Assembly: GCF_900129935.1 (NCBI RefSeq)
Contig: NZ_FQXJ01000012.1
Location: forward strand, 1-64,000
Source of the DNA: Desulfosporosinus lacus DSM 15449
GTDB lineage: Bacteria > Bacillota > Desulfitobacteriia > Desulfitobacteriales > Desulfitobacteriaceae
DNA length: 64,000 nucleotides
Reading direction: 5' to 3'
Under the pieces are notes generated by a model, which saw nothing but the letters and a program-made list of their open reading frames with translations, made no database searches and was not told the DNA's origin. Positions 7,917 through 16,238 of this stretch are shown piece after piece (the first letter of the stretch is position 1; each line of letters opens with the position of its first letter). A program made the position numbers and the translations under genes.

Positions 7917-8909
7917 ATGAAAAAGAGGGTGCTTTGGAAATGGACGGAATATCTCATGACGTTCCTGCTGATTATTACCCTGAATTTTATGATTCCCCGG
8001 CTGATGCCGGGGGACCCCTTTACGTTCTTGTCTGCTGAGGAGGAGGGGCAGGTTTTCATTTCCTACAGCCAGGAGCAGATCGACAAGTATAAAGCTTATT
8101 ACGGTCTGGATAAACCCCTCCCCGTCCAGTATGGCAACTATCTTGTTAATCTTTGCCGTGGGGATATAGGGTACAGTATCTATTACAATGTAAGTGTCTT
8201 AGAGATGATTGGCAAGAGACTGCTCTGGACTGTGGGGATTGTGCTGGGAGCTATCCTGATCAGCACTGCGGCAGGTACGGTGATGGGGTGTTTTTCCGCT
8301 TGGTACAGGGACAGTCTCTTGGACAAGTTATTATATTTTCTCATGATTACAATATCCGAAATACCGGCTTTTTTGGTGGGGATACTGCTGCTCTTCATAC
8401 TCGCAGGTCAGTTCGGTTGGTTTCCCCTCTTTGGAGGCATGAGTTCCTTCGCCCAGTATGATACCTCTTTGGAAAGGGCCAAAGATATCCTTCACCATGC
8501 TTTTTTACCGGTTCTGACACTTTCACTCACCAGGGTCGGAGGGTTTTATCTTCTTTCCCGCAACAGTATGTTAGAAGTTCTGGCCAAGGATTACATGCGG
8601 ACAGCCAGGGCTAAAGGCTTAGCAAGAGTTCGGATTATTTTTCGTCATGCTCTGAAGAATGCTTTGCTGCCCGTGATTACGCGAGTCTTTCTCAGCTTGG
8701 GAGCTATGTTTGGCGGTGCAGTTCTGGTGGAAAATGTTTTCAGCTATCCCGGACTTGGCCGTTTGATGAGGGAAGCTGTCATGCTTCGGGATTATGTTTT
8801 GATTCAAGGGATCTTTTTATTTGTGGCCATATTGGTGTTGACCATGAATCTGCTGGCGGATACTGTTTATAAGAAATTGGATCCCAGGGTGAATTATTAT
8901 GATGGATAA
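7917..8909 (+). CDS. Nik/Opp-type ABC permease 1
   Basis: 330 aa. N-terminal membrane helix followed by IPRLMPGDPF, the usual start of the NikB/OppB/DppB family, and the EAA loop (ARAKGLARVRIIFRHALKNA, about residues 230-250) that docks on the ATPase. About six hydrophobic segments. It starts 3 bp after the binding-protein stop and overlaps the next permease start by 11 bp, which indicates translational coupling. Confidence 0.9.
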   Translation: MKKRVLWKWTEYLMTFLLIITLNFMIPRLMPGDPFTFLSAEEEGQVFISYSQEQIDKYKAYYGLDKPLPVQYGNYLVNLCRGDIGYSIYYNVSVLEMIGKRLLWTVGIVLGAILISTAAGTVMGCFSAWYRDSLLDKLLYFLMITISEIPAFLVGILLLFILAGQFGWFPLFGGMSSFAQYDTSLERAKDILHHAFLPVLTLSLTRVGGFYLLSRNSMLEVLAKDYMRTARAKGLARVRIIFRHALKNALLPVITRVFLSLGAMFGGAVLVENVFSYPGLGRLMREAVMLRDYVLIQGIFLFVAILVLTMNLLADTVYKKLDPRVNYYDG

Positions 8910-9816
8910 AAAAATGCTGAACAGTAATTTGCCTATGATCAATACCGGCTCTGAGCATGGTCACAGCAAATTTGCCGGATTACATTTACTGGTGAGGGCT
9001 GTGAAAAAATTCTCGCCAATAGGCAAGGCAGCTCTTGTGATAGCCGCTATAATCGTTATGATGGGTATTTTTGCGGAGCATTTATCCCTCTTTTCCAACA
9101 ATCTCCCTTCGGGTTATGCCCTGGAAGCCCCGGGAAAAAGCCATTGGCTGGGGACAGATGACCTGGGAATTGATCTCTGGGCCCAGATTTGCTATGGAGC
9201 AAGGGTAAGCCTTATGGTAGGGTGGGGAACAGCGCTATTAGCGGGAATAGGAGGAAGCCTGATTGGGGTTGTTTCGGGTTACGCCGGAGGGATTACAGAT
9301 AAAGTAATCATGCGCCTTACGGATTTGATCATTGTTTTGCCGGAACTTCCTATGATGATTGTCTTGGGTGCTTTTTTTGGTCCCAGTCTGAAGAACGTTA
9401 TCTTGGTGCTGGCCCTTTTTTCCTGGACAGAACCCGCCAGGATTGTGCGTTCCAAAATTCTTTCTATCAAGCAGGAGCACTATGTCAGAGCGGCCAAGAG
9501 CTATGGTGCAGGTGTCTGGCACTTGATAAGAGTGCATTTTTTACCAAGCCTTCTGCCCTTAGTCCTGGTAAGTATGATTCGCCTGATGGGAAGAGCCATA
9601 GTGGCTGAAGCCGGACTGGCCTTTCTCGGTCTCGGAGATCCTCTGTCCAAAAGCTGGGGCCTTATTCTTAATCATGCCATTAACTTTAAGGGAATTTACT
9701 TCACAGAATTTTGGAAATGGTGGGTTGTGAGTCCTATCACGGCAATTACACTGATGGTGGTCTCCATCGCCTTTATCAGCAGGGAACTGGAAAAACTGGT
9801 CAATTCAAAGATGTGA
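8899..9816 (+). CDS. Nik/Opp-type ABC permease 2
   Basis: 305 aa, NikC/OppC/DppC family: a long cytoplasmic N-terminus, one helix, then HWLGTDDLGIDLWAQICYGA (typical HxxGTDxxGRD-like periplasmic loop) and the EAA motif (RAAKSYGAGVWHLIRVHFLP). It overlaps permease 1 by 11 bp; the tandem Met start makes either ATG 8899 or 8902 possible. It forms the transmembrane pair with permease 1. Confidence 0.9.
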   Translation: MMDKKMLNSNLPMINTGSEHGHSKFAGLHLLVRAVKKFSPIGKAALVIAAIIVMMGIFAEHLSLFSNNLPSGYALEAPGKSHWLGTDDLGIDLWAQICYGARVSLMVGWGTALLAGIGGSLIGVVSGYAGGITDKVIMRLTDLIIVLPELPMMIVLGAFFGPSLKNVILVLALFSWTEPARIVRSKILSIKQEHYVRAAKSYGAGVWHLIRVHFLPSLLPLVLVSMIRLMGRAIVAEAGLAFLGLGDPLSKSWGLILNHAINFKGIYFTEFWKWWVVSPITAITLMVVSIAFISRELEKLVNSKM

Positions 9817-9820
9817 GGGG

Positions 9821-11530
9821 ATGCTGAGTTTGAAAAAATCGGTTTTAAAGGTAGAAAATCTGTCAGTTCATTATAAGACCGACAGCGACCAAGTCTTAGC
9901 AGTGGAGAGTGTCAGCTTTTCTCTGGAAGAAGGAAGCTGTCTGGGGATTATCGGTGAGTCAGGCAGCGGCAAAACCTCAGCCGCCATGGCCATCATGGGT
10001 CTTTTGAGCAAAAAGGCAGAGATTTCCGGGCAGGTTTGTTACTATGATAGAGAGCTGGACGGTCTTTCTGAACAGGAATGGCAGCAATACCGCTGGAAGA
10101 AGATAGCCATGGTCTTCCAGAACGGTCTGGATGTCTTGAACCCTGTCCTTACGGTGCAGGAGCAAATCTATGAATGTCTAAGGCGGCATACTAAGCTTTC
10201 CAAACAGGAGGCTAAGGACAGGGTAGCGGGGCTTCTGGAGATGACAGGTCTGGATCCGGACTGGGGGAAAAATTATCCCCACCAGCTTTCCGGCGGAATG
10301 CGCCAGAGAGTATTGATTGCTATGGCCCTGTCCTGTGATCCTGAAGTGCTTCTTGTGGATGAACCTACATCTGCTTTGGATGCCGTGGCCAAGGATGAAA
10401 TTATTACACTGCTGGCCAAGCTTAACAAGGAACGACGCTTGGCCATGCTGGTAGTTTCCCATGAAATCCCGGTAATCATGAAACTGACCTCCAAGGTGGC
10501 AGTGATGTATGCAGGGCATATTGTGGAAGAAGGCATTACTAAAGATGTGATCAAAAATCCTCAGCATCCTTATACCCGGGGCTTGCTCTACTCTGCTCCT
10601 TCCCTCAACCCCTATCGTGACTTGTGGGGCATACCTGGAGAAACGGGTGTCAGTAAGAAGGAACAGTGTTGTTTTTATGGAAGGTGTAATCAAAAGCTGG
10701 AGCTTTGCAGGACAAAGGCCCCTTTGCTGGAATACGTCTGGGTGGAGAGAAAGGTGGCTTGCAATCAAGGGGGGATTGTGACCCTACTTCAGGGCCAGGG
10801 TATCTGCAAGAACTATGAATTTAAGGGTGAGACTGTGAAAGCCTGCGCTAACTGCGAAATCAAGATTCGCTCGGGAGAAATAGTGGCCTTGATCGGGGAA
10901 TCCGGCTCGGGAAAGACTACCTTAGCCAGTATCTTAGCCGGGATCAGCTTAGCCGATGAAGGGGAAGTTCGGTTCCTGGGGGACAGAGTGCAAGGCAACA
11001 ATTTTACCTCCCGTATCAAGGGAATACAGATGGTCTTTCAGGATCCCTTTTCTGCAGTCAATGAGCATTTGACCGTCGGACAGGCGGTGAGAGAACCTTT
11101 GGATATATTGAGGCTGGGGAGCAAGGAAGAACGCAGAATGGCAGTCCTTAAGGCTTTGCAAGATGTGCAGTTGCCGAGAGATGAGCTGTTCCTCGACAGA
11201 AGATGCCATAGGCTCAGTGGTGGACAGCGGCAGAGGGTGGCTATAGCCAGGAGTTTGGTTATGGAGCCCAAACTCTTGATTGCCGACGAAATAAGTTCTA
11301 TGTTGGATTCTTCTACTCAGGCTAATGTCTTAAGATTGCTGAAGGGATTACAAAATTCCTTAGGGTTTTCCATGTTGTATGTGACCCATGACCTGGCTTT
11401 GGCTCGCAAAATAGCGGATAGGGTGTACGTCATGCAGAAGGGGAGAATCATCGAGCATGGGACGATTGCGGATGTATTCAGTTCGCCCAAAGAGAAGTAC
11501 ACTTGCAAATTAGTTCAGATGATGATTTAA
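9821..11530 (+). CDS. Fused double ABC ATPase of the Nik/Opp-type transporter
   Basis: 569 aa containing two complete nucleotide-binding domains, in place of the usual separate NikD/NikE or OppD/OppF proteins. Domain 1 (about 1-310): Walker A GESGSGKTS, signature LSGGMRQR, Walker [13 protein letters not shown], and the oligopeptide-transporter C-terminal Cys cluster (CCFYGRC...C...C). Domain 2 (about 320-569): Walker A GESGSGKTT, signature LSGGQRQR, Walker B LLIADEISSMLD. It starts 4 bp after permease 2 and closes the riboswitch operon. The fusion is known in this family. Confidence 0.92.
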   Translation: MLSLKKSVLKVENLSVHYKTDSDQVLAVESVSFSLEEGSCLGIIGESGSGKTSAAMAIMGLLSKKAEISGQVCYYDRELDGLSEQEWQQYRWKKIAMVFQNGLDVLNPVLTVQEQIYECLRRHTKLSKQEAKDRVAGLLEMTGLDPDWGKNYPHQLSGGMRQRVLIAMALSCDPEVLLVDEPTSALDAVAKDEIITLLAKLNKERRLAMLVVSHEIPVIMKLTSKVAVMYAGHIVEEGITKDVIKNPQHPYTRGLLYSAPSLNPYRDLWGIPGETGVSKKEQCCFYGRCNQKLELCRTKAPLLEYVWVERKVACNQGGIVTLLQGQGICKNYEFKGETVKACANCEIKIRSGEIVALIGESGSGKTTLASILAGISLADEGEVRFLGDRVQGNNFTSRIKGIQMVFQDPFSAVNEHLTVGQAVREPLDILRLGSKEERRMAVLKALQDVQLPRDELFLDRRCHRLSGGQRQRVAIARSLVMEPKLLIADEISSMLDSSTQANVLRLLKGLQNSLGFSMLYVTHDLALARKIADRVYVMQKGRIIEHGTIADVFSSPKEKYTCKLVQMMI

Positions 11531-11881
11531 GATGGGTTATAGAGAGGGGAGATAGTTTATGCGTATTCACCGCCGAAACATTTTGTTGCCTAAAGATTTC
11601 ACTTAAATGGCCCAAGGGATAAGTCTGTCTTTTTTAAGAATACCGAGTTTAAAGAAAGGTAATTAGATTAATTTTGACGAAGTAGTATTATTCAGATTCT
11701 TCCAATTTGCTTGGATTAATCTAGTTTTCACTTCAAAATTAATATAGGCAATCTTTTTAAAGGGGAATTCAGAATTGAATCCCCATAGAAGGCTGTGGCG
11801 GCTTCGTTCAACAATAGTGTATCTGAAATTGAGGGTGAAGCGAGATTATGGAATCAACAGAAATTTTAAGGAGAGCTTTTT
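11531..11881 (+). other. Intergenic stretch with a 15-codon relic ORF
   Basis: The stretch after the ABC ATPase has a strong AGAGGGGAG before an ATG at 11559, but the frame stops after 15 codons (MRIHRRNILLPKDFT, stop at 11604). It looks like the beginning of a gene whose remainder was lost. The rest is AT-rich; I see no other gene in it. Confidence 0.4.
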
Positions 11882-12001
11882 GTGAAATATTCAGGTGAAG
11901 ATTTTTGGAAGAACTATATGGAGAATTGGTTTGGGGCAGAAATCATTAGCAAATGGAGTGAATATGCAACTGAAGTAAGACAAAGGGAGTGGTCAAAATA
12001 A
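11882..12001 (+). CDS. Small ORF, 39 aa, coupled to the Cys-rich gene
   Basis: A GTG start with AAGGAGAG 8 bases upstream encodes a peptide rich in aromatic and charged residues (GEDFWKNYMENWFGAEIISK). The stop overlaps the GTG of the following Cys-rich gene by 13 bp, suggesting coupling. I do not recognise it; it could also be the N-terminal relic of a larger gene. Confidence 0.4.
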   Translation: MKYSGEDFWKNYMENWFGAEIISKWSEYATEVRQREWSK

Positions 12002-12333
12002 GTTGCTTAAAACCATATAATGGGAAGGTGCCTGCGTGCGGATGCTTTTGTGGTGGATGCCCCAATTTTATACGGGATGTAAGACCTTGCCTGGGAGCTT
12101 CCTTCACAGATAGATGTGAAGGTTGTACTTCATATCATCTATGTTGTAAAGAAAAAGGAATTAATCATTGTTATGAGTGTGAAAAATACCCATGTAAGAG
12201 ATTTAAGAGTTTTTCTAAAAGGTGGCTCAAATATGGACAGAATTTCATTGAGAATCAGGAATTGTTAAAATCAGTAGGCGAGGTTGAATTTATAAGGATA
12301 TGGAATTCTAAGATGGATAATAAGGATACATAG
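11989..12333 (+). CDS. DUF3795-like cysteine-rich protein
   Basis: 114 aa with 14 Cys clustered as CGCFCGGCPNF, RCEGCTSYHLCC and HCYECEKYPCKRF, the pattern of DUF3795 proteins, which probably bind zinc or an Fe-S centre. No signal peptide, so it is cytoplasmic. The start is GTG 11989 with AAAGGG upstream. It lies between the Nik-type operon and the second cobalamin riboswitch; no specific role is known. Confidence 0.65.
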   Translation: MVKISCLKPYNGKVPACGCFCGGCPNFIRDVRPCLGASFTDRCEGCTSYHLCCKEKGINHCYECEKYPCKRFKSFSKRWLKYGQNFIENQELLKSVGEVEFIRIWNSKMDNKDT

Positions 12334-12444
12334 CATGTTGCGAATGAAAAAGCCATTGATCAAAATAAATTTGATAAGCAGGGATTTCCAAGTCATTGTA
12401 GAAGTAGTTAATGATTGAATAAATAAATAATTTAAAATGCGCGT

Positions 12445-12625
12445 AACGAGTATACTTTCTGATGGAAGTATTAAAAAGGGAAGTCAGTAAATCTGACGCG
12501 GTCCCGCCACTGTGATAGTGAGCGGCCTTATATAATGTCACTGGGTAACCGGGAAGACATAAGGCGGCGATGAACTTAAGCCAGGAGACCTTGTTCGTTA
12601 CAGATCAACACAGGAACCTACGGAA
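12445..12625 (+). promoter_or_regulatory. Adenosylcobalamin riboswitch 2
   Basis: Core elements: AAAAGGGAAGTCAG, CTGACGCGGTCCCGCCACTGTG, ATGTCACTGG, CCGGGAAGAC and the B12 box TTAAGCCAGGAGACCTTG. It precedes the hypothetical gene at 12789, with a terminator hairpin in between at 12698-12724. A ten-codon reading frame with a strong RBS lies in the expression platform (12645-12677). Confidence 0.95.
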
Positions 12626-12697
12626 GATAGGGGAGGTGCCGTTTATGTCGGGAAGCCAGCGAATGCTGTCCGGCTAGCGAAGTCAACCATATCCCTT

Positions 12698-12728
12698 TAC
12701 AGGTGTCTGTAGAGGGTTTTTTGTTTTC
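12698..12728 (+). terminator. Terminator of cobalamin riboswitch 2
   Basis: CCCTTTACAG, a 3-nt loop and CTGTAGAGGG followed by TTTTTTG. Confidence 0.8.
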
Positions 12729-12788
12729 TCAGGAAAAGAGATTGAACGTAGATATGTGTAAATACAAAGTGTATGGGAGCGAATTGTT

Positions 12789-13205
12789 ATGATTACAGCC
12801 ACTGTTCATAGTTTAGAAGGTGTTGTCTGCAGACTGGGGCTAGACCCACTCACAGCTAACCGCTTTATGGAGGAGTGGTTACAAACTGCACGCGAGGTAT
12901 CTTTTGAGGAGGCTAATGAGGTAGCTTGTATATTGAACAAAATGAAAGGATGTAAGTACTACTTAGCCCCAGATCCTACCCAAGAGGGTTATCAAGTCGT
13001 GCTGATCGTGAGGAGAAATCGAGTAATTACTATTCTAACTCAGATAACTAATTCCTTTTACGGTGTACCTGAGGCTAAGACGGTGGATGGTACACGTATG
13101 ATTAGGACATTAGGGGGAGAGATGTATGAAGACTATGGCAATTGGGTTAGACAACTTAGAAAAAGACGCGAAAAGTCTTTTAATAGAAAAAAACTCAGAT
13201 TCTAA
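12789..13205 (+). CDS. Hypothetical protein behind cobalamin riboswitch 2
   Basis: 138 aa, not recognised. It has no signal peptide or membrane segment; the N-terminal half is helical and the middle (GYQVVLIVRRNRVITILTQI) looks like two beta strands, ending in a very basic tail (RKRREKSFNRKKLRF). It is the first gene after cobalamin riboswitch 2 and is followed by a structured leader and cobO, so a role connected with corrinoids is suggested by position only. Confidence 0.55.
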   Translation: MITATVHSLEGVVCRLGLDPLTANRFMEEWLQTAREVSFEEANEVACILNKMKGCKYYLAPDPTQEGYQVVLIVRRNRVITILTQITNSFYGVPEAKTVDGTRMIRTLGGEMYEDYGNWVRQLRKRREKSFNRKKLRF

Positions 13206-13261
13206 AAATCAAAAGCAAATTCTGAGGGTGGGATGGTTACTGATATCACTAAATAGAGTTT

Positions 13262-13440
13262 GTTAAGCATAACTAAAAGGGTTCCAGAGGAAACCAGCCT
13301 GCAAGCTTAAATGTCTTGTTCAAGCGGGATCTGCTTCAAAAATGCGAATGCGACTTGCAAGCGGAGGAGAACGCGCCGTCTGAGACAACCGATACATTGC
13401 TGTCTTAATGATTAGTGATGTTAAGTTGTCTCTTTATTTT
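13262..13440 (+). promoter_or_regulatory. Structured leader of unknown class upstream of cobO
   Basis: About 180 nt between the hypothetical gene and cobO contain several hairpins (GGTTCCAGAGGAAACC; AAGCGGGATCTGCTT; CTTGCAAG motifs) and end in GAGACAAC ... GTTGTCTC followed by TTTATTTTA, a terminator-like stem with a long loop. There is no B12 box and no T-box motif, so it fits neither class expected here. It may be an attenuator for cobO. Confidence 0.4.
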
Positions 13441-13495
13441 ATGGTAGCGTTGTATATCTAATGAAACTAGATACTTGAGGAAAGGAGAAAGAAGC

Positions 13496-14026
13496 ATGCA
13501 ACCAGGGCTTGTTCATATTTATACCGGTGCAGGGAAAGGGAAGACAACAGCAGCAGTCGGATTAGGGATTAGGGCCTACGGACAGGGACTTAAGGTCCTC
13601 ATGGTGCAGTTTTTAAAAGGATGGGATACTGGAGAAATGAAGGTCATCGCCGGTTTAGGGTCCTACTTTCAACTCTTTCAATACAGAGCAAATGGCAAAT
13701 TCACTTGGGGAATGTCAGATAAAGAATTAGGAGGACTAAAAGGAGAGATGAGAATTAGTCTTAACTATTCTACTGAGGCGGTCATGAGCGGGGAATGGGA
13801 TATGATTATCATGGACGAGATTATGGCCGCTGTGAACTATGGGTTCCTGCCAATGGCTGAAGTAGTCGAGCTTGTTAAGAAGAAGCCACTAAAACTAGAG
13901 CTCGTTCTGACAGGGAGGGATGCCCCGAAAAAGCTCATCGAGTTAGCTGATTATGTCTCGGAAATAGTTGCTCGCGAACATCCTATTGAAAAGGGCATAA
14001 TAGCGCGAAAAGGAATAGAGTATTAA
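13496..14026 (+). CDS. cobO: Cob(I)yrinic acid a,c-diamide adenosyltransferase
   Basis: 176 aa from ATG 13496 (AAAGGAG upstream; the frame opens at 13475). The CobA/CobO/BtuR P-loop is GAGKGKTTAAVGLGIRA near the N-terminus, followed by VQFLKGWDTGE and the Walker-B-like WDMIIMDEIM. The enzyme transfers the 5'-deoxyadenosyl group of ATP to Co(I) corrinoids, in biosynthesis or salvage, in the cytoplasm. The stand-alone location near corrinoid/cobalt transport suggests a salvage role. The leader upstream is structured but not a B12 riboswitch. Confidence 0.92.
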   Translation: MQPGLVHIYTGAGKGKTTAAVGLGIRAYGQGLKVLMVQFLKGWDTGEMKVIAGLGSYFQLFQYRANGKFTWGMSDKELGGLKGEMRISLNYSTEAVMSGEWDMIIMDEIMAAVNYGFLPMAEVVELVKKKPLKLELVLTGRDAPKKLIELADYVSEIVAREHPIEKGIIARKGIEY

Positions 14027-14075
14027 ATAAAAGAGTGACCAAGATAAGTTACAGGAGATTGAAAAGCGGAGGCAA

Positions 14076-14213
14076 GTGCTACAAGATGCGCGAGAAGAGA
14101 TATTAGGGAAATTTATATCAGAAAGGGAACAGCGCTCTCAGTGGCTGGTTAAGCTTCTAGATATTGATGACGAACTTGAAGAATTATCTTCTCAGCAAAG
14201 CAAATCGATCTGA
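14076..14213 (+). CDS. Small coiled-coil ORF or gene remnant
   Basis: The frame is open from just after the cobO stop and reads KLQEIEKRRQVLQDAREEI then QWLVKLLDIDDELEELSSQQ, a charged helical sequence that looks coding. The only in-frame standard start is GTG 14076, with GCGGAGG too close upstream, so it may be an N-terminally decayed gene. It lies between cobO and leader element copy 2. Confidence 0.3.
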   Translation: MLQDAREEILGKFISEREQRSQWLVKLLDIDDELEELSSQQSKSI

Positions 14214-14321
14214 TGAACATGAGTTTTCGGCAAGAAACTGAAGTCCAAAAAAGTAATAAAAAAAGAAGGAATTTATAAATTAATGTAGAAATACCAATAT
14301 CAAACAAAATACATTAAAAAT

Positions 14322-14375
14322 TTGACCATGGAGGTCTGACTTCGCTACGAAGTCAGCTTCCTGGTCTCTTTTTTT
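14322..14375 (+). promoter_or_regulatory. Leader element copy 2 upstream of the second fmdE
   Basis: TTGACCATGGAGGTCTGAC is followed by a perfect inner stem (CTGACTTCG / CGAAGTCAG), CTTCC and TGGTCTC with seven T. The local alternative hairpin is GACC-ATGGA-GGTC. The invariant ACCATGGAGGT is present. The fmdE start (14402) follows within 30 bp. Confidence 0.7.
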
Positions 14376-14401
14376 ACTGAAATTAAGGGAGCGATGAAAA
14401 G

Positions 14402-15037
14402 ATGGAGAAACAAATTCAAATGGATTGGGAGCGTTGTGTAGAGTTTCACGGACATATTTGCCCTGGGTTGGCAATCGGTTTCCAAGCGGCCCAGATTGCC
14501 TTAAAGGTGTTGCCCAACTTCGAGGGGGAGCCGTACAATCCGAAAAGCGGAGTGGTCAGCATCGTGCAAAACGACGCCTGTGGAGTGGATGCTGTGCAGA
14601 CCTTGCTTTCGAGTACCTTTGGCAAAGGAAATCTGATGTTCAGGGATCATGGAAAGCACGTTTTTAGTTTCATTCGCCGTCAGGATGGGCGTGGTGTTCG
14701 TGTAGCTCTAAAATATGGCGCTATGGAAAATGAACGACATCAAGCTTTACGGGTCAAAATGATGGACAACACTGCAAGTGCAGCTGAGGCTGAAGAATTT
14801 TATCAGCTTCACGGAGAGATTTCCAGGCACCTGGTGGAAGCACCGCCGGAAGAGCATTTTGATTGGCGGGAAATCACATTTGAGCTACCCAAGGGCCCAA
14901 AACTCAATCCAACGGTGCAATGTGCTTTCTGCGGTGAGGGAGTAATGGAGCAGCGGGCGAGTGTTCGTGATGGACGCATCGCCTGTCCGGAGTGTGTGGA
15001 ACAGTATGAATCACGACTCCTTGTCTTAAATAAATAA
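14402..15037 (+). CDS. FmdE-family protein with zinc ribbon (copy 2)
   Basis: 211 aa. FHGHICPGLAIGFQA (His17, His19, Cys21) and NDACGVDAVQTLLSSTFGKGN give the FmdE domain; the C-terminal zinc ribbon is CAFC...CPEC. It is longer than copy 1 (176 aa) and about half-identical by eye. It is the first gene after leader element copy 2 and is followed 60 bp later by a BtuF/FepB-type binding protein, permease and ATPase. Function is not established; the repeated linkage with metal-chelate transport fits a metal or metallocofactor chaperone. Confidence 0.85.
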   Translation: MEKQIQMDWERCVEFHGHICPGLAIGFQAAQIALKVLPNFEGEPYNPKSGVVSIVQNDACGVDAVQTLLSSTFGKGNLMFRDHGKHVFSFIRRQDGRGVRVALKYGAMENERHQALRVKMMDNTASAAEAEEFYQLHGEISRHLVEAPPEEHFDWREITFELPKGPKLNPTVQCAFCGEGVMEQRASVRDGRIACPECVEQYESRLLVLNK

Positions 15038-15097
15038 AGCTCGCTTTTAGTAAAGTAGCTTTTCATGGGCAAATACGCTTTTGAGAGGATGAGTTTA

Positions 15098-16222
15098 ATG
15101 AGAAAACTGACATCGCTACTTTTGATACTAATGACGTCCTTATTACTTTTAACGGGATGTGGAGGATCTTCAAGTACGAAGGAAGGGGGAACAGTTCCGA
15201 CCACAGCTCAGGCTCATAAACAAAAAATTACGGATCTGGTCGGCAGAGAGGTTGAACTAACGGTCCCTGTCCAAAGGGTGGTGGCCATTGGACCGGGTGC
15301 GCTCCGGTTAGTGACTTATGCCGAAGGAGCGTCTATGGTGGTCGGGATCGAAGAGACTGAGAAGAAACCTAACCCAGGAAGATCCTACATGCTCGCTTAT
15401 CCCGACTTGAAGAAACTCCCCAGTATCGGGCAGGGAGGCCCGGATACTGCACCGAACGAGGAAAGCTTAGTCAGCGTCAAACCGGATGTGATTTTTGTCT
15501 GTACCCTTGTAGATAAAGAGAAGGCTGATCAATTACAAGCCAAAACAGGTATTCCGGTAGTCGCTTTAAGCTATGGGGATTTAGCGACGTTTGGTGAGAA
15601 TCTATACCGTTCCCTAAATATAATCGGCTCGATCATCGGCAAGGAGAAGAGGGCACAAGACGTTGTGACCTATCTCAAACAAAATGAAAAGGATTTGGCA
15701 GATCGGACGAAGGGTATTCCAGAGGGCGAAAAAGCCAAAGTTTATGTAGGCGCTGTGAGCATGAAAGGAGCGCATGGGATTGAAAGCACTCAGGCCCAAT
15801 ACCCTCCATTTAAGTATATTGGGGCAAAAAATGTCGTTGATGAAACAGGCAAAAACGGAACTGTTATGATCGATAAAGAAAAACTCATCAGCTGGGAGCC
15901 GGATTTTTTGTTTCTTGATGCAGGGGGGTATGCACTAGTCACAGAAGATTATAAGAAAAACCCTGCTTTCTACCAATCCCTGCAGGCTTTGAAAACTGAT
16001 CGAGTCTATAACTTGATTCCCTTTAATAACTATAACCCCAATATCGACACAGCATTTGCAGACGCCTATTACGCAGGAAAAATAATCTTTCCTGAACAGT
16101 TTAAAGACATCGATCCGATCAAGAAGAGTGATGAAATTTATCAGTTCCTGCTGGGTAAACCCCTGTATGCGGATATGGATAGGGATTTTGGCGGCTTCAA
16201 GAAGTTGGAGCTAGGAAAATGA
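15098..16222 (+). CDS. BtuF/FepB-type solute-binding lipoprotein
   Basis: 374 aa from ATG 15098 (GAGAGG 9 bases upstream). Signal peptide with lipobox LTGC, then a periplasmic-binding-protein-like II fold (Peripla_BP_2): ITDLVGREVELTVPVQRVVAIGPGALRL at the start is diagnostic for cobalamin/siderophore/heme binding proteins, and the tail contains the expected FADAYYAGKIIFPEQF. It works with the FecCD permease and ATPase directly downstream. Ligand unknown; the corrinoid/cobalt surroundings make a corrinoid or Ni/Co chelate plausible. Confidence 0.88.
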   Translation: MRKLTSLLLILMTSLLLLTGCGGSSSTKEGGTVPTTAQAHKQKITDLVGREVELTVPVQRVVAIGPGALRLVTYAEGASMVVGIEETEKKPNPGRSYMLAYPDLKKLPSIGQGGPDTAPNEESLVSVKPDVIFVCTLVDKEKADQLQAKTGIPVVALSYGDLATFGENLYRSLNIIGSIIGKEKRAQDVVTYLKQNEKDLADRTKGIPEGEKAKVYVGAVSMKGAHGIESTQAQYPPFKYIGAKNVVDETGKNGTVMIDKEKLISWEPDFLFLDAGGYALVTEDYKKNPAFYQSLQALKTDRVYNLIPFNNYNPNIDTAFADAYYAGKIIFPEQFKDIDPIKKSDEIYQFLLGKPLYADMDRDFGGFKKLELGK

Positions 16223-16238
16223 TATGAGGTGATTTGAG

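Noticed and set aside
13262-13440. T-box or cobalamin riboswitch upstream of cobO
   Set aside because: Neither the B12 box nor the T-box consensus (GGTGG-ACCGCG) is present.
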